A DNA stretch of 11,194 nt from assembly GCA_015499985.1 (NCBI GenBank), contig JAAAUF010000591.1, forward strand, positions 15,277 to 26,470. The letters are read 5' to 3'. The notes beneath the pieces are model-generated. The model saw only the letters and a program-made list of their open reading frames with translations, was not told where the DNA came from and ran no database searches. The stretch comes from Haplosporangium gracile (Eukaryota > Mortierellomycota > Mortierellomycetes > Mortierellales > Mortierellaceae). Of this stretch, positions 1-8,592 are shown one piece after another. Numbering within the stretch: position 1 is the stretch's first letter; each line of letters opens with the position of its first letter. A program made the translations under genes and the position numbers.

Positions 1-244
1 AAAAAAAAGACTCAACAAGTAACCAACATTAACAAAAAATCCCTCAGGGTAATAAGAGTCAACAGCAAGGGCAAAGTAGTATCCTTGATCCATTGCGATT
101 AAAAAAGAGAGGTCTTCTCGCCCGCTTTTGCATCCCCCACTTCTTCAGCTTCTGTCCCATCCTCACTCTCGACTCATTCCCTTTCCTCGCTTTGTAATTG
201 ACCTTAACTTATCAGCCACTTACTCTCTCTCCTTCGGCTCAGAA

Positions 245-252
245 TATAAAAA
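245..252 (+). promoter_or_regulatory. TATA box of the MFS transporter gene
   Basis: TATAAAAA lies 105 nt upstream of the ATG at 357 and is followed by a pyrimidine-rich stretch (about 265-310) typical of fungal transcription start regions. The other complete gene in the window has a similar TATA-to-ATG distance on the opposite strand. The TATA match is seen directly; its use as a promoter is inferred. Confidence 0.6.
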
Positions 253-356
253 GGCACCATTCATCCTCTCTTCCTCGTCTCTCGTCTCTTCGATCCTTAG
301 ACCCTTGTCCTGTTTCATAGCACAATCAACCATACCACACGTTCCAACCATACACT

Positions 357-3300
357 ATGGATTCCTCTATGCAAGAGTTCTACTCGCTGTCGCGATCCAC
401 TTCCCAACAGCGTCCCCTCACCCAGATCATCTCATCACAAGGTGGCCACGACTCAAGAAGCCCCTCACGCCAACAGCCGTCGCGTGAACGACCACAAAGC
501 GCAATGGCATGGTCGCAGTACCAGCATTCAATGACTGTGCCTTCAATAGCCCAGATCTGGATCCAGCCTAACCAAGAACAGCAACACCTCAATCTTCAAG
601 ATGGTTACCAACAAAATCCTTCCTCTCGTCGTCGTCGACACCATACTGCTGAAAGCAGTGGCTTCTTTGAATCCGCACCAGCTAGGACAGGAGCTGCCTC
701 TCCCGCAAAAAGACGCAGCAGCGCAGCGGTCGATGACAACAATTCGATCCCTAACGATCCTTTTACTCCATCTCCTCCACGACCAAGTTCTTCTCCTCCA
801 GTCCCCTCCACACCCGTCTCATCATACGCGGGGTATTCATCCCTCCACCCTCCTCATCCTTCCCATGATCCTTCAATATACAGCCAAGATGGCACCCACT
901 CGCGCCGACATGAATACGACTACTCTCAGCTGGAGCACCTTGAAGAGCAGGATGACTATGATACGTACTCGGAGGACAATCGAGGCCGTTGGCGTTCATA
1001 CCATGGTGGCGGTGCCTCAGTCTGTGAGGATGGTCAAGAAGACGAGGAGAATCAAGAGGACATGTCTTCGATCCACTATCCGCCAACACCTCTCGCCCCT
1101 ACCCCCTTGCCCAAAATCCCTATTTTCGTGCTTGGCGTAGTCATCTTTTCCGAACCGCTGACTTCGACCATCCTGTTCCCTTTCATATATTTTATGGTAA
1201 CGTTGTTCATTCTCTCTGCGCATCATGTTGACTCGATATGGATACAATTCCACACACACACAAATTTACAGCAGCATGCCATTCCTCTCTTTTGTCACCC
1301 CTTGTTATGGTTTATCCATTGTGTGCCCGTCGCATTTGTTTGCATTTCATATTTTCATGAATGTGTACTTCGGACAAAAAAACGCAAAGGGCAGATGATT
1401 GACTGAGAAACCATTGGTCCCTTTAAACTTTTTTTTCTTGTTTGTTCTCCTCATCCCTGTTTTCCATGGCCCTCGTCTCGCCTCGTCTTTCGATGTGTCT
1501 CTAGGTTCGGTAAGGAATGACCTTCGGTGTTGTGTGTGTCTTTGGCTTGTGCCTGAGACTCTACGCCCACAAATTTTCTTTTGTTCGCGACCGGTCCATT
1601 GTTTTTTGTCTGTCTCTTTATCCTGACCCCCATTTGAACCCCCCTACTAACCCATCCCTCATCTTAAACCTTTCATTATTCACCTTCACACACGATGCGA
1701 CAACAACAAATTGCCGAAACCACATTCACAGAGACTTTCATATCACCGAAAACGAAGACGAGATCGGCTTCTTTTGCGGACTCATCGGTAAGTAAATGAA
1801 CAACCAAACACCATCCACCCAATTCATAAATAGCGTAACATCATGGTCTCTGCATCATCTTTACACCATTGACTAACTGCACAAACATTGTTTTCTATTA
1901 CTTGTAATATAAAATCAGCATCTTCGTTCTTCTTTGCCCAGTTTTGCACATCCATCTTCTGGGGATACATGTCCGATCGATATGGCAGGAGACCCATTCT
2001 ACTGCTGGGTCTGTGCGGCTCATCCATTGCTTGCATTTTCTTTGGGCTTAGCAAGAGTCTGGTTTGGGCTATCATCAGCCGCTCCATGTGCGGACTTCTC
2101 AATGGTAATCGACAGCCAACCATACAACCATGACAACATGACTTGCCCCTTTCTTTTCCTTGCTGCAATTTATTTTTTCTTCCCACACACACCCCTTAGA
2201 AAACTTGAATGACCTTTTTTTAACTCACGCACAGGCTAATTTGCGATCCCTTTTTTTTACATGCTTGGGGAAACAAACACAAATTAGGAAACGTCGGCGT
2301 CGCAAAGTCAATGCTTGGGGAAATCGCAGACGCGTCCAACCAGTCGCAGGCGTTCAGTCTCTTTGGATTTGCGTGGGGTATCGGCATGGTATACTTCTTG
2401 TTTACTCGACATCTCTCTCACACTACATATCTTTCCCTCATAGATGTTCATGCTCGCTTGCTCATTTTTTTTTTTACTTTTTTGCCTTGTATGCATGTAT
2501 TGCATAGATTGTGGGTCCGTTTCTGGGGGGATATCTTGCAAACCCGGCGCAGACATTCCCAGAGATCTTTGGGGACTGGGAGTTCTTTATCAAATACCCG
2601 TACTTCCTTCCTTGCTTTGTTGCGTCCATGGGCGGTATGGTCGGATTCACGGTTGGGTACTTTTTCTTGAAGGAGACCAAAGGTATGCGAGGCGGCGTTC
2701 TGGTCGATACCAATAAGGATGTCGACGACGATTACTACAGTAACAACAATGCTAGCAACAGCCAGTACCATGGCGGTCCTGATTACCAGACATTCGAACG
2801 TGATGACCTCGATTCTAATGGACAGAACGAGCCACCCAGCGACTTTTCGGGCAACCACAAGACTACGGACAGAGAAGTGGATACACCAAATGGGGCCGCG
2901 GAGCTAGATATCGATCTGGAGAGACAACCGCTCATGTTGCCTCCGAATGCGACACAGGCACAGCAGGTTAAGTTCTCGAACCGTCGTGACATGGACCATT
3001 CGAACCAGTATGGGTCCATGGCGACGTTGACTTTTGCTACTGGACCATCCTCGGCTCAATCTCATCCACTTCAACAATATTCGTACGCAACTGCCTCTGC
3101 TAGGTCGACTCTTTCTCGTCGCCCTGTCTCGGTTCGACCTAGACTCTTCCACCAGAGCTGCTCGGTTTCTGATGTTGGACTTGCCAGGCTGAGTAGTAGC
3201 TATATCGATCGACCTTTGAGTGCCGTTCACCCATCGATTTATGCTTATAATCGACCCATCTCTACTGGACAGCTGCTATCAATGGCTGAGGACTCTTCAG

Positions 3301-4277
3301 GACACAGACAGCGGATGGAGAACATCCCCGCGGACACTATCGACCCTGCATACCTGGATGGCCGCGCCACAGTGAGCAGCTACAACCTAGGACGCCAGAG
3401 TCGCCTCTCTGTCGCGCCCTCACAAGTCTTTGTCCTCCCACCTGACCCCAACAACAAGGATCCCAACCAACCTGTCCAACTCTTAGTCGTTCAACAAGCC
3501 CCCGAAGCCGGCCTCTCACCACTATCAATCACCACCATTTTCGCCTATTCAATGCTGGCTCTCCATTCTATCGTGTTTGAAGAAGTCTACGCCCTCTACG
3601 CCGTTACACCTGTCGCATCGTACGGTCTGGGATGGACTGCAATCCAACTATCAACCAGTCTCGCCTGCATGGGGATTGTACAGCTATTGATGCAGTTTGT
3701 AGTCTATCCTAAGCTTGAAAGGCGTTTTTCGGCGGTGTGGTTGTTTAGGTGTGCGCAGTTGTTGTACTGTGGCGTGTACATCTCGTTCCCACTGATCCGT
3801 GCGCTTGCTGTGGATGAGAGTGATACCGAGACGGGAGGGCAGTTGCCAAGAGTACGGTACTTGGTCCTCGCGACCCTTGTCTTCAAGTACCTCTGCAGCG
3901 TCTTCTCCTATACTTCCGTCATGGTCATGGTATGTGCACTCTTCTCTCGTCCTTTTCCTCATCCTCTTCAACCAACATTAATAACTCAAGACTCTAATCT
4001 ACTGCCTATCTTATTTTCATTCTCCATCGTATAGATCACAAATTCATCACCACCACACCTACTAGGAACCGTAAACGGGATCGGTCAGACATCTGCCTCA
4101 TTCATGCGGGCATTCGGTCCAGCGCTAGGAGGTATATTCTGGGCATGGTCGTTGGGCAACAAGCTCAGTTTCCCCTTTAATTACTTCTTTGTGTTCTTCC
4201 TTATGGCTACCATTGCTGTATTGGGATTCATCCATAGTTTTTCGATTCCTACTGAATTGGGGCGTAAGAAGTTTTGA
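357..4277 (+). CDS. MFS transporter, YCR023C/ZIF-like, six exons
   Basis: Membrane carrier of the major facilitator superfamily; the substrate is not readable from sequence. Proposed exons are 357-1201, 1732-1787, 1919-2104, 2288-2388, 2508-3929 and 4035-4277, giving 950 residues. Residues 1-250 are Ser/Pro/Gln/His-rich with an acidic patch near 190-235 and are probably cytosolic. TM1 is about 255-280 (FSEPLTSTILFPFIYFM). The MFS signature GYMSDRYGRRP follows at about 316-326, then LLNGN and GPFLGGYL. A hydrophilic loop of roughly 285 residues (about 450-735) separates the two halves. The second half includes VNGIGQTSASFMRAFGPALG, typical of this family. Exons 2-6 join in frame at GT..AG sites (introns of 131, 183, 119 and 105 nt). 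The exon 1 donor is weak (GTTGTT) but is the site that keeps the frame. The ATG at 357 has upstream TATA support. Vacuolar or plasma membrane location is a guess. Confidence 0.9.
1202..1731 (+). other. Intron 1 of the MFS gene (530 nt)
   Basis: This noncoding stretch separates the TM1 exon from the exon coding DFHITENEDEIGFFCGLI. It is three to five times longer than the other introns. It has a good branch-point match, TACTAAC, at 1645-1651 and an acceptor CACAG ending at 1731. I see no second gene in it; open stretches at 1399-1795 carry no recognisable motif. The donor is uncertain: GTAACG at 1197 looks better than GTTGTT at 1202 but puts exon 2 out of frame. Confidence 0.6.
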
Positions 4278-4351
4278 GGTGCGCAGAGGAGTAGCGAAGG
4301 GTAAATGGGGAGGGGAAATGAGATGTTGTGCTTAGTAGTTTATGTTGTATG

Positions 4352-4357
4352 ATTAAA
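4352..4357 (+). terminator. Poly(A) signal for the MFS gene
   Basis: ATTAAA lies 75 nt after the TGA at 4275-4277 in a T-rich 3' region. It is the closest match to a canonical signal before the convergent gene ends at 4425. The hexamer is seen; its use is inferred. Confidence 0.4.
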
Positions 4358-4377
4358 TAGTATTACATTGTTTGAGA

Positions 4378-4383
4378 TATATT
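4378..4383 (-). terminator. Possible poly(A) signal for the 170-residue protein gene
   Basis: AATATA on the minus strand lies about 42 nt past the stop codon of the minus-strand gene. It is close to the plus-strand ATTAAA, so the two convergent 3' UTRs probably abut or overlap. It is a weak hexamer variant. Confidence 0.25.
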
Positions 4384-4424
4384 GATTGCGAAGGGTAAAC
4401 TAGTGAACGGAGGTGAAGGAGAAT

Positions 4425-4937
4425 CTAGGCAGAGAGAAGAACATCCTTCTCGTTGGCGTACGAGGTATCATCCTGGTACAATGGAGGCTGGGACTGCTCC
4501 TGCTGTTCCTGCTGCTTCTCATCGAACAACACCTCCTTCTCCACCATCTCCTGCTCCTCCTCCTTTTTCTCTTCAGACCCACAACCAACACCACAGCACC
4601 ACATGCCTGCATATCCAACCCACGATTGGAACTGGACCAACTTGGCTTTGGTCTTCTCGTCCGACCCCTTGTACTCGTCCGTGATCAGAATCACCTCAAT
4701 CTCGCGGTTGACTGCATCGAGTGTTTGGCGGGCCATGGTCTCTTCGGCCTGCTTCTTGACACGTTTGCATTCGGCCTCGGCTTCCTTGACGGTCTGCTTG
4801 TAGTCGGTCTCATATTGCTTGATCTCGGACTTGAGGGCGGTCTTGTGGGACTTGATGATGACCTTGAGGGCGGCAGCGTTCTCCTTCTCGGAGGGGGTGG
4901 AGTTATCGCAGGTGAAGTAGTGGTAGATGAAGGACAT
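4425..4937 (-). CDS. Unrecognised 170-residue protein, charged helix plus Cys cluster
   Basis: I do not recognise this protein. The open frame extends upstream to 5162, but the ATG at 4937 is preferred: the upstream part is low-complexity Asn/Thr/Ser sequence encoded by CAA and CT repeats, and a minus-strand TATA at 5068-5076 places transcription start inside it. From that start, residues 20-85 are Lys/Glu/Ala-rich and should form a long helix or coiled coil (for example KQTVKEAEAECKRVKKQAEE). Residues 112-120 read MWCCGVGCG, a cysteine cluster that could be acylated or bind metal. Residues 121-150 are Glu/Lys/Gln-rich, and the C-terminus is polar. There is no signal peptide or clear membrane span. 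It is a single exon, convergent with the transporter gene. It is probably a lineage-restricted fungal protein; function unknown. Confidence 0.7.
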   Translation of the reverse strand: MSFIYHYFTCDNSTPSEKENAAALKVIIKSHKTALKSEIKQYETDYKQTVKEAEAECKRVKKQAEETMARQTLDAVNREIEVILITDEYKGSDEKTKAKLVQFQSWVGYAGMWCCGVGCGSEEKKEEEQEMVEKEVLFDEKQQEQQEQSQPPLYQDDTSYANEKDVLLSA

Positions 4938-4967
4938 GGCGAGTGTTTTGATTGTTGTTGATAGGTT

Positions 4968-5041
4968 ATGTGTGTGTATGTGAGAGAGAGAGAGAGAATT
5001 GGTATATTTGTTTTTGTTGTGTTGTTTGTTGTTGCTGTTGA
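4968..5041 (-). repeat. Low-complexity leader: GA/GT microsatellite and TTG-rich tract
   Basis: On the plus strand this is a short GT run, a (GA) run at about 4982-4997, then a TTG-rich tract. Read in the direction of the minus-strand gene it becomes CAA-rich, then CT and CA repeats, ending 30 nt before the ATG at 4937. CAA- and CT-rich leaders are common in fungal 5' UTRs, so this is probably untranslated leader. Confidence 0.6.
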
Positions 5042-5067
5042 TGGTTTGGTATGAGGGTTGGTTGCCT

Positions 5068-5076
5068 CCTTTTATA
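5068..5076 (-). promoter_or_regulatory. TATA box of the 170-residue protein gene
   Basis: TATAAAAGG on the minus strand lies 131 nt upstream of the ATG at 4937, upstream of the CAA/CT-rich leader. The sequence is a near-ideal TATA box; function is inferred from position. Confidence 0.6.
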
Positions 5077-6113
5077 CATTTTGTACTTTGTATACATTTG
5101 TTGGTGATCGAAAAAATAGAAAGAAAGGATGTGTTTGTGAGAAACATTGGCATGCCACGCACTTTCTGCTACGCATTGATGCTCATTTCACTTTCTCTGA
5201 TGGATGTCATCGATCTCCACTGGTCAGTTCACCTTGTCTTGAGTATCGTTTGTTGTTTGTTTGTCCTTATTTTTTTTTTCTTTTGCCAAGAAAGCTTAGG
5301 CACATATGACCTGTTGTCGCACAGGGACAAAAATTTTGCCAAATCGAGCAGACAAAATCAAGAGCTCAAAATAGACATGCCCTGCTGAAGGAAAGGAAGG
5401 AGAGAGCGAGAAAGGATTGCGTGTATGTGCTTGGCGATCGTTGAGTCGGCCAAGCGATGAATAAACAGCAACTGTGGCAAGTACGTCGTGCTCATGAAGG
5501 AAAGGGACCGTTCCTTAGAGGCATAGATGACTCTATATGTAGGCCTTACATACACGGCTGGTGAGTACAGAAAGAGAGATAGTGCGGATGAGATCTTTAG
5601 CTAGCAAGTGCTATGTGCATAATTGTATTTTTTTTTTGGTGGCGTCAAAATGAAAACTAGCAAGCGCTTCTCGTTTGTCAGATCCTATCGTATCCGTCAG
5701 TCTTTCCCTCTTTTTCTCTATCGCTTCCCCTCTTTTTCTCTATCGCCTCCCAACTCACACTTTATGAGGATTGATCGGACTCACTCCAGGGTCAGGACAT
5801 ATTCATGGGTTACACACGGCAAATGCTTTAATGACGTGAAGCACGAGAGGTAGTCACAGCCCGAGGTTTATGTTACAATTCAGGCATATGCGGACAAGCA
5901 CACTCTGATATCACCTTTTTCTGTCTCTCTTCGCACGGCACTCTCCTGTCGGCCTGGGGCAAGGCGCCAGGTGGCGCGTTCTCCACACGAGGCATGCACA
6001 ACCCGTAAATAGGTCTTTTTATTTCTCATCGCCCGCATTACTCATTCTCGTCGTGAAGGGCATCCCTCTATCTTCATTCCTTGCATTCGTTCCTTCGGTC
6101 ATTCCTTTTCATC
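5077..6113. other. Intergenic region, no supported gene
   Basis: About 1 kb without a convincing reading frame. It holds the upstream region of the minus-strand gene, T-rich tracts near 5270 and 5628, a 22-bp tandem duplication at 5707-5746, and a short GC-rich patch at 5950-5978 with CCTGG and CCAGG arms (5953-5957 and 5967-5971). The short open frames here have no recognisable motifs. I see no RNA gene. Confidence 0.6.
5707..5746. repeat. Tandem duplication, 22-bp period
   Basis: An 18-nt unit, CCTCTTTTTCTCTATCGC, occurs perfectly at 5707-5724 and again at 5729-5746, separated by four bases. It is pyrimidine-rich and lies in the intergenic region. It is most likely a replication-slippage duplication; a regulatory role is not shown. 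Confidence 0.85.
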
Positions 6114-6248
6114 ATGGTTGTCTCGGCACATCACCACGCTCCATCTGCGTATGTACAAGCTACTCACACAGGACCACCATTCTCTACTGGCACCTACACA
6201 CTCACCGCTCCCTTCCCCCTCCTCTACTTTACTCTCACACTTGCCTAA
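6114..6248 (+). CDS. Possible start of a host gene, 44-codon ORF
   Basis: A short frame opens at 6114 (MVVSAHHHAPSAYVQATH) after a pyrimidine-rich leader and closes at 6246-6248. A GTATGT donor lies inside it at about 6149, and acceptor-like CTCAG sequences occur at about 6299 and 6377, so the ORF could be a first exon whose gene continues or was destroyed by the retroelement. A TATA-like GTAAATAG near 6006 gives the same spacing as the other genes. Nothing recognisable is encoded. Chance is a serious alternative. Confidence 0.15.
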   Translation: MVVSAHHHAPSAYVQATHTGPPFSTGTYTLTAPFPLLYFTLTLA

Positions 6249-6295
6249 TCAGTTCTCGTCTTCTGTCCACCGTCTAATATCATATATCATTGACC

Positions 6296-6383
6296 TCAGG
6301 AACAAAGCAAACATGCGATCACCACCTTCATCACCAAAATTAATTCAGGCACAAAGCACCTGTCAGATCAGCTCAGGAACAAA
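6296..6383 (+). repeat. Three short direct repeats TCAGG(A/C)ACAAA
   Basis: The 11-mer occurs at 6296-6306, 6345-6355 and 6373-6383, the middle copy with C in place of A. Each resembles a splice acceptor followed by the same bases. No reading frame holds all three usefully. They may be remnants of a small duplicated segment at the edge of the retroelement. Confidence 0.5.
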
Positions 6384-6622
6384 TTCAACTTTTCATCTCT
6401 GACAACATATATTCGATCGTACATTGTACATATCAATCAACCACCTGTGATTCAGTATCGACCCTACGACCGTTCTCAACTTATCCGTTGCCAAACCACT
6501 TCGAATCGACTCAATCCGCGTCCTGCACTACAGCAATACTCGTGACACCATATTGTTGCGTCTGGACGCGCCTCTTGCGCTAAGCCACATGCCATTCTGT
6601 AGCTGCAATGTCGCCTATCCCT
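6384..6622. other. Unassigned stretch before the readable retroelement
   Basis: No convincing gene. In a complete Ty3/gypsy element the gag, protease and N-terminal reverse transcriptase would lie upstream of 6623, but I cannot read their motifs here, nor an LTR or primer-binding site. The element is therefore 5'-truncated or decayed beyond recognition. Confidence 0.5.
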
Positions 6623-7060
6623 AGAACCCCGCTCGCCAGGTTCACTCTTCGAATGGACCAGGATGCCCTTTGGCGTCACCACCGCACCCGCCACTCTCCA
6701 ACGCACCCTCAACTCTGTTTCTTCTTCCCTCCTTTTTAAATGTGTTGTTATCTATTTTGACGACATCATCATCTTCTCCTCTTCTTTCGCCCAACACTTG
6801 GTGGACCTACAACTTATTTTTTGATTTATTACGTGCCAGCGGGTTTTCTTTAAAGAGGACTAAGTGTCATTTTCTGAAGAAAGAGTTGAAGGTTCTGGGT
6901 TTTATTGTTTCAGCCAACGGCATTTACACTGACCCTGACAAGGTTACCGCAGTGTCTCGCTTCCCCACCCCTTCCACACCTAAGCTCATTCTCAATTTTC
7001 TCGGCATGGTTGGACAGTACCGTTCTTTTATTCCCCCTTTTTTTGGACGGTGCCGCCCCC
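6623..7060 (+). pseudogene. Ty3/gypsy reverse transcriptase, C-terminal part
   Basis: This is the fragment from the palm to the thumb/connection; it would have copied element RNA into DNA. RTPLARF at 6623-6643 changes frame to GSLFEWTRMPFGVTTAPATL. The catalytic box YFDDIIIFS is intact, with the two aspartates at 6759-6764. The frame shifts near 6811-6821 (T run), after which SGFSLKRTKCHFLKKELKVL and FLGMVGQYRSFIP follow. It shifts again near 7040 (DGAAPL) and 7058 (FTQLTRKN), at T and C runs. The N-terminal fingers are missing or unreadable. Confidence 0.88.
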
Positions 7061-7614
7061 CTTTACCCAACTCACTCGCAAGAACGTTAAATTTGTTTGG
7101 TCTCCTGAGAGCGAATCTTCCTTTTCTACCCTTAAACAACTTCTCTCTTCTGCCCCCATTCTTTCACACCCAGATTTTTCTCTCCCTTTTCATATTTTTA
7201 CGGATGCTTCATGTACTAGAGGTCTGGGCGCGGTATTATGTCAGCGTGATACAAGCGGCGTATTCCGGCCCATTGCATATGCAAGCCGTGCTCTTCTTCC
7301 AGCTGAAAAGAACTACACGGTATCCGAGCTTGAGGCGCTAGCCATTGTCTGGGCCCTCAAGCGCAAGTTTCATCGGTATGTTTACGGTACCCACTTTTAC
7401 ATTTACACAGACCATGCTAATCTCCAATCTCTCACCAAAATGAAGGATGCGAATGGACGCATTGGCCGATGGTTTTATTTTTACAGAAATACCCTTACAC
7501 CATTCACTACATTCCTGGTTCTCGTAACGTAGCTGCCGACGCTTTGTCGCGCGCCCTCCTTCCTTTTGTGACTTCAACCCGCTTGGCTTCTTCCTTTCAA
7601 TTCCCCCCGGTGTT
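7061..7614 (+). pseudogene. Ty3/gypsy RNase H domain
   Basis: This domain would degrade the RNA strand of the RNA-DNA hybrid. It follows TQLTRKNVKFVW and PILSHPDFSLPFHIF. The acidic residues are readable: Asp in TDAS (7203-7205), Glu in ELEALAIVWAL (about 7326-7334), Asp in TDHANLQSL (7410-7412) and the final Asp in NVAADALSRA (7538-7540). A frame change at about 7475-7484, next to T runs, separates GRWF from QKYPYTIHYIPGSRN. All active-site residues survive, but not in one frame. The stretch after 7555 is connector sequence toward integrase with a stop near 7619. Confidence 0.88.
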
Positions 7615-7990
7615 GTGGTGATAAGAGATGAGGAACACATTGCTTCAGAACAACAACACAACAAATATTGTGCCTCCATTATTCTTGATCTGGCCAATCG
7701 ACCCTCCTTTCGCCTCGTCAACAACCTCCTTCACCGTATTTCTTTTCCTCCACATAACTCTATGCGCGCTCACTTTCAGATTGTGCTTTTCCCCATTTTT
7801 CATCCCTACGTTTTCTTTTTGTCTCACAATCTTCTTTTGAGTGGTCATCTCGGTACCGCCAAATCCCGTCACCGCCTCCTCAGCCAGTCCTGGTTGTCAT
7901 ATATTCACGGCCCGCGATCATCACATGATATGGCTCAGAAATAAGGATCCCCCTTCTTGTTCTCATTCTCCACTGCATCATCTATTTCAC
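7615..7990 (+). pseudogene. Ty3/gypsy integrase N-terminal HHCC region, interrupted
   Basis: The zinc-binding HHCC domain of integrase. The histidine half reads SHNLLLSGHLGTAKSRHRLL and continues to LSQSW at 7891-7893. The protein then loses register and resumes as W-PSLDSDIKKYVRSCTSC from 7994, which holds the cysteine pair. Removing 7894-7993 (100 nt) joins TGG to TGG in the right frame, so this block is an insertion. The segment before the zinc finger (7615-7800) is spacer with weak similarity only. Confidence 0.75.
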
Positions 7991-7993
7991 TGG
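7894..7993. mobile_element. 100-nt insertion in the integrase zinc finger
   Basis: The block sits between a Trp codon TGG at 7891-7893 and one at 7994-7996, and itself ends in TGG (7991-7993). This is compatible with a 3-bp target duplication. Removal restores both frame and the expected Trp-Trp-Pro order. It contains a small hairpin, ATCAT-CAC-ATGAT, at 7917-7929. It has no GT..AG ends, so it is not a normal intron. Origin unknown. Confidence 0.5.
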
Positions 7994-8473
7994 TGGCCTT
8001 CCCTCGACTCGGATATCAAGAAGTACGTTCGCAGTTGCACCTCCTGCCGAGAGTTCAAGTCAGGTCAGCGACACATCACCACCTATCGGCCCACTACATC
8101 ATCTTTCCTCTTCGTTCGTGTCGCCCTTGATTTTTTCGGTCCCATCTCTCCTGCGTCAGAATCCGGTTTCAAATACATCCTCGCCGCCCAGTGCATGTTT
8201 ACTCGTTTCATCAACCTCATCCTCCTGCGACTCACCTCCGTAGACGACTTCATCAAGGCCATGGCCGACCATTACTTCCCAGTTCACGGTATCCCTTATG
8301 AATTTTTTTCAGACAATGACAATGGCCCCCCTTTCAGTTCCACTTTTGCTCAAATCTTCGCTTCCATTATGGGCGTCAACATGCGTTTCGCTCCTGCCTA
8401 CCACCCCCAGTCCAATGGCATGGTTGAACGGCTCATGGCCTCGCTACGCAACATGATAGTATCATACCTCGAG
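7994..8473 (+). pseudogene. Ty3/gypsy integrase catalytic core (DD35E)
   Basis: This domain joins element DNA to the chromosome. The cysteine pair CTSC is at about 8037-8048. The first catalytic Asp is in ALDFFGP (8129-8131). The second is in FSDNDNGPPF, where GACAAT is tandemly duplicated at 8312-8323. The Glu is in SNGMVERL (8426-8428). Counting from the second copy's Asp (8318) there are exactly 35 residues to the Glu, so spacing is preserved. The frame is open throughout and remains so to RNMIVSYLE at 8471-8473, where similarity to integrase stops abruptly. Confidence 0.88.
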
Positions 8474-8481
8474 ATCCCCTC

Positions 8482-8592
8482 TACCAGTGTGGTGATGTGA
8501 ACGGAGATCGTCCACTCACTCGCGTTTCTGTCCAAATATGGAACATGTGAGTTAAGGGGTATTTATCTAGTAATAATAACGAAGGATAGCAG
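8482..8592 (+). other. Coding-like fragment with possible intron
   Basis: In the frame starting 8482 the sequence reads YQCGDVNGDRPLTRVSVQIW, then a GTGAGT donor at 8547-8552. A TAATAAC-like branch point at about 8574-8580 and CAG ending at 8592 would make a 46-nt phase-2 intron, and splicing it leads into an open frame to 8836 (about 80 codons, Ser/Pro-rich). The left part resembles 10994-11019. The frame and splice signals are seen; that this was ever an exon is inference, and the opposite strand also looks protein-like here. Confidence 0.25.

Noticed and set aside
1399..1795. Small plus-strand ORFs inside intron 1 as a separate gene
   Set aside because: They have no domain, start context or promoter, and the right end is the real exon 2 of the transporter.
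4413..4961. Plus-strand open frame opposite the 170-residue gene, Leu/Gly-rich
   Set aside because: Its Leu-rich sequence is the antisense of the Glu/Lys/Gln-rich minus-strand protein, and it lacks a leader or recognisable domain.
4938..5162. N-terminal extension of the minus-strand 170-residue protein, starting at 5162
   Set aside because: The extra 75 residues are translations of CAA, CT and CA repeats and lie across the minus-strand TATA box at 5068-5076; the ATG at 4937 fits the leader layout.
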